From Saururus chinensis (taxonomy: Eukaryota > Streptophyta > Magnoliopsida > Piperales > Saururaceae): a DNA stretch of 64,000 nt. Under the pieces are notes generated by a model. The model was not told where the DNA came from. It made no database searches and saw only the letters and a program-made list of their open reading frames with translations. Shown here one piece after another: positions 61,311 through 64,000 of this stretch. Made by a program: the position numbers and the translations under genes. The stretch lies in contig CP141140.1 in the NCBI GenBank assembly GCA_035235625.1, forward strand, positions 61,620,581 through 61,684,580. The letters run 5' to 3'. The stretch's first letter is position 1, and the number at the start of each line of letters is the position of its first letter.

Positions 61311-61712
61311 TATTATGACCCTGCGATCTGAGATAAATCAAGAGAGAATAGGGATTGGAGTATTGAAGAAGAACTGAGAATGAAGGGAGATGAGAGGAAG
61401 AGTCGCACTTGCAGGGTGGTGATCTGGCTGTGAAGGAGAGGACGAGTTCAGGGAAGAGAGTTGAGACGAGAGGAGGTTGGAAGAAAATTAGGTTAATCAT
61501 TCCTTGATTTCTGATTACATCGATTCCTCCTATTTAAGACTAACTTAAGCCCATCAGGCTACATAAAGAAAAACTAACTAACTACATAGATTAAAACTAA
61601 CTGACTGATTAAAACAAGGCAACGTGCACACTAACATAACTACCTACGTGCACAACCGTTATTATAACTGTCTAACTAGATATAGAACCACAACTATATG
61701 CAAAACATAACA
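61311..61712 (-). repeat. 3' LTR of the Ty3 chromovirus-type element
   Basis: Read on the minus strand it starts TGTTATG (61712) and ends CATAATA (61311), a mutated partner of CATAACA. The purine-rich GGGTGGAGGGA just before the start is a plausible polypurine tract. Length is 402 bp. The matching 5' LTR would lie beyond the window. Confidence 0.7.
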
Positions 61713-64000
61713 TCCCTCCACCCATGAAAGACGACTTGTCCTCAAGGCGACCAATTAGGATATTGGCTGAGAAAGTCATCTTCTCGATTCCAAGTGGTGT
61801 CCTCTACAAGTGGTGTCCTCTACAGGCTGATCTTTCCATGCAACAAGGACCTCAGTGCTGATATGACCCTGACAACGAATCCTTCGAGTGGCTTGAATAG
61901 AAGCAGGCATCAAAGTCGGTGTAATAGCTGAAGGTGGAGCATGTGGTGGTAGAATGGGTGTGATGGCAGCGGGATCTCCCACGAACCGACAAAGGCGGGA
62001 AACATGGAACACGGGGTGAATGCGTGCAGTAGGAGGCAACTAGAGCTTATAAGCCACTTTTCCAACCTTGTCCACAATCAAGTAGGGCCCATAAAAACAG
62101 GGCAGCAGCTTGTGGTGACCGGATGAATGGGCTGAAACTTGACGGTATGGCTGAAGTCGCACATCAACCCAATCACCTACGATGAACTCCATGTGGGTAT
62201 GAGAACGATCATAAGCCTATTTTATTCGATTTTGAGCTGCCTTCAAGTTACTTTTGAGAGATCGAAGGACTTCATCAAGCTCCTGTAGTGACTGGTCAAC
62301 AGCATCCACATTTAAACGGTGTGGCACATAAGAGAGAATAGTGGGAAGAGTCCATCCATAAACCACCTGAAATGGCATTAACCCCAGGGACGTGTGATAA
62401 GTTGTATTATAGGACCACTCTACCCAAGGAAGAAGGGAGAGCCACCTACGAGGTTGATCTCCTGCAAAACAACGCAATTACTGTTCAAGGCAGTGGTTAA
62501 GAACCTCCGTCTGAGGGTGGTAAGTTGTGCTCATCTTCAAGGGAGTGCCCTGCAGCTCAAAGAAAGTGCTCCAAAATTTGGACAGAAACACAAGGTCACA
62601 GTAAGATACAATCGAACGTGGCATGCCGTGAAGCCAAGCAATATCTCAAACAAAAACCTCTGCCACGTGGCTAGTAGTGTAGGGCTGACCCCAGGGCGAA
62701 AAGTGTGCATATTTCAATAAGCGATCGATGACCACAAAAATGACACTTTTACCTTGAACTAAGGGCAAACTCTCAATGAAGTTCATAGATATGTCTTCCC
62801 AAATGTGCTCTGGAATGGGCAGTGGTTGAAGCAGCCCAGCGGGGGAGGAAGTGAAAGTCTTAGGTCTCTGACATACATTACAAGAAGCGACAAAATCATG
62901 AACTTTCTTGAGACCCTTCCAATAACAACTCTGAGAACCCGCTCATAGGTTCTAAATTGTCCCTCGTGTCCAGCAATAGGTGATGAGTGAAAATAATAGA
63001 GAAGTTGTTGTAGCTAAGGAACTACAGGAATCCATGAGCGATCTCACCAAAGTAAATCTCCCTGCAAAACAAAAGGTGGTGAACATGATGGATCAGTACG
63101 CAACCTAGCAATAAGTGTAGCTGCCTCTGTGTCCTAATGATAGGCCTGAAAGCAAATCAGCCATAAATGGGAAAGTCAGCATGGAGAGTGTAGACAGGCA
63201 AGTATCCTCTGACTGGTGAGATAGTGCATTAGCCGCTTGGTTGTCACTTCTTTTTCTATAAATCAGGTCATAATCATATTCCAGGAGTTTAGAAACTCAT
63301 ATCTGCTGAGGAGTAGCCACCCTCTGATCAATAAAGTAACGTAAGTTGTGGTGATTTGTCTGTATTAAGAATTTTTGCCCCAAGAGATATGGTCGTCACT
63401 TTGTGATTGCACGGACAATGGCCAATATTTCTAACTCATAAGTGGATAACTATGCAGTACATCTAGAAATTGCCTTAGAAAAGTAAGCAATAGGTCAGCC
63501 GCCCTGCATAAGCACCGCCCCCAATCCCTGTGAGGAGGCATTATTGTCAATGACAAACGGCCAAGAGAAATCCAGAAGAGCAAGCACCGGGGAAGATGAC
63601 ATGGCTCTTTTCAGAGCATCAAAAGAAGCTTGCACGTCTGAAGTCCAATGGAAGGCCCCCTTCTTGAGGAGGGTAGTTAGTGGGGCGGCCAGTGTACCAT
63701 ATCCCTAAATAAAACATCTGTATATCCTGTCAAGCCCAAAAATCCTAAGAGTGCCCAAATATTAGAGGGAGTTGGCCACTTGACAATGGCCTCAATCTTG
63801 GAAGGACTTGTAGATACCCCTGAAGCTAAAATAACATGACCCAAGTAGTCAACCTGTGGTAACCCAAAAGCACACTTTGATTTTTTAAGAAACAGACCCC
63901 AACTAAGTGGTTTCGAGAAGACCACACGGATATGTTGCAGATGCTCCGACCATGAACGGCTATAAATCAAAATATCATCAAAAAATACCAATACAAAGTG
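61713..64000 (-). mobile_element. Ty3/gypsy retrotransposon with chromodomain (chromovirus), degenerate, partial pol
   Basis: In minus-strand order the window shows four pol parts. The end of the reverse transcriptase is at 63991-63677 (FFDDILIYSRSWSEHL, VDYLGHVILASGVS). RNase H is at about 63,480-63,150 (RPYLLGQKFLIQTNHHNLRY, then LLEYDYDLIYRKRSDNQAAN) with in-frame stops. The integrase core end is near 62,720-62,217 (RRWLSLLPWVEWSYNTTYHT, LGLMPFQVVYGW). A chromodomain lies near 62,039-61,740 (PVFHVSRLCRFVGD, EVLVAWKDQPVEDTT). A 16-bp tandem duplication (61792-61807 and 61808-61823) breaks the chromodomain frame just before the expected EDDFLSQYPNW end. The element is dead and runs in the same direction as SMC1. 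Its 5' part is outside the window. Confidence 0.88.

Noticed and set aside
1..64000. Organellar insertions, rRNA genes and CRISPR arrays
   Set aside because: I looked for chloroplast or mitochondrial gene fragments, rRNA segments and regularly spaced repeats and saw none. CRISPR arrays are not expected in plant nuclear DNA.

Overview
The window looks like nuclear DNA of a flowering plant, most likely a eudicot. It has intron-rich genes with GT-AG introns, plant-specific protein families (TOM1-like, patellin, an ADF6-type actin-depolymerizing factor), Stowaway-like MITEs, LINE and chromovirus relics, and LTR-type repeats that fill most of the AT-rich space between genes. I could not narrow the species from sequence alone.

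Layout. Positions 1-19,500 hold no convincing host gene: a 2.0-kb LTR-like element (1773-3811), AT-rich sequence, a LINE relic (about 11,640-12,700, minus strand) and a decayed repeat related to one further right (about 14,400-16,250). An ADF6-like gene lies at 19,806-22,769 (+). From 23,700 to 28,270 there is a 66-bp tandem duplication, an unrecognised C-rich segment and a decayed LTR-like copy. From 28,274 to 39,757 lies a three-level nest of LTR-like insertions, each with TG...CA ends and a 5-bp target duplication. The outermost and innermost belong to the same family in opposite orientation, which gives a roughly 3-kb inverted repeat. A gene-rich end follows: a TOL2-like VHS-GAT gene (45,349-46,950, +), a tRNA-Arg(CCG) gene (48,746-48,818, -), a patellin gene (48,862-51,011, -) and the 3' part of cohesin SMC1 (52,773-60,711, -). 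The right edge is a degenerate chromodomain Ty3 retrotransposon (61,311 to the window end, -), apparently inserted in an SMC1 intron.

The host genes do not form one pathway. ADF6 acts on actin filaments, TOL2 and patellin act in endosomal and membrane traffic, and SMC1 is a cohesin core ATPase. The observations I rate highest are: a textbook U12-type AT-AC intron in the SMC1 hinge; a tRNA gene 43 bp downstream of the patellin stop codon on the same strand, so probably inside its 3' UTR or read-through region; the LTR nest with exact target duplications; and recent tandem duplications in the patellin promoter and the TOL2 leader intron. All exon models were assembled by hand from splice signals, reading-frame continuity and protein-family similarity.
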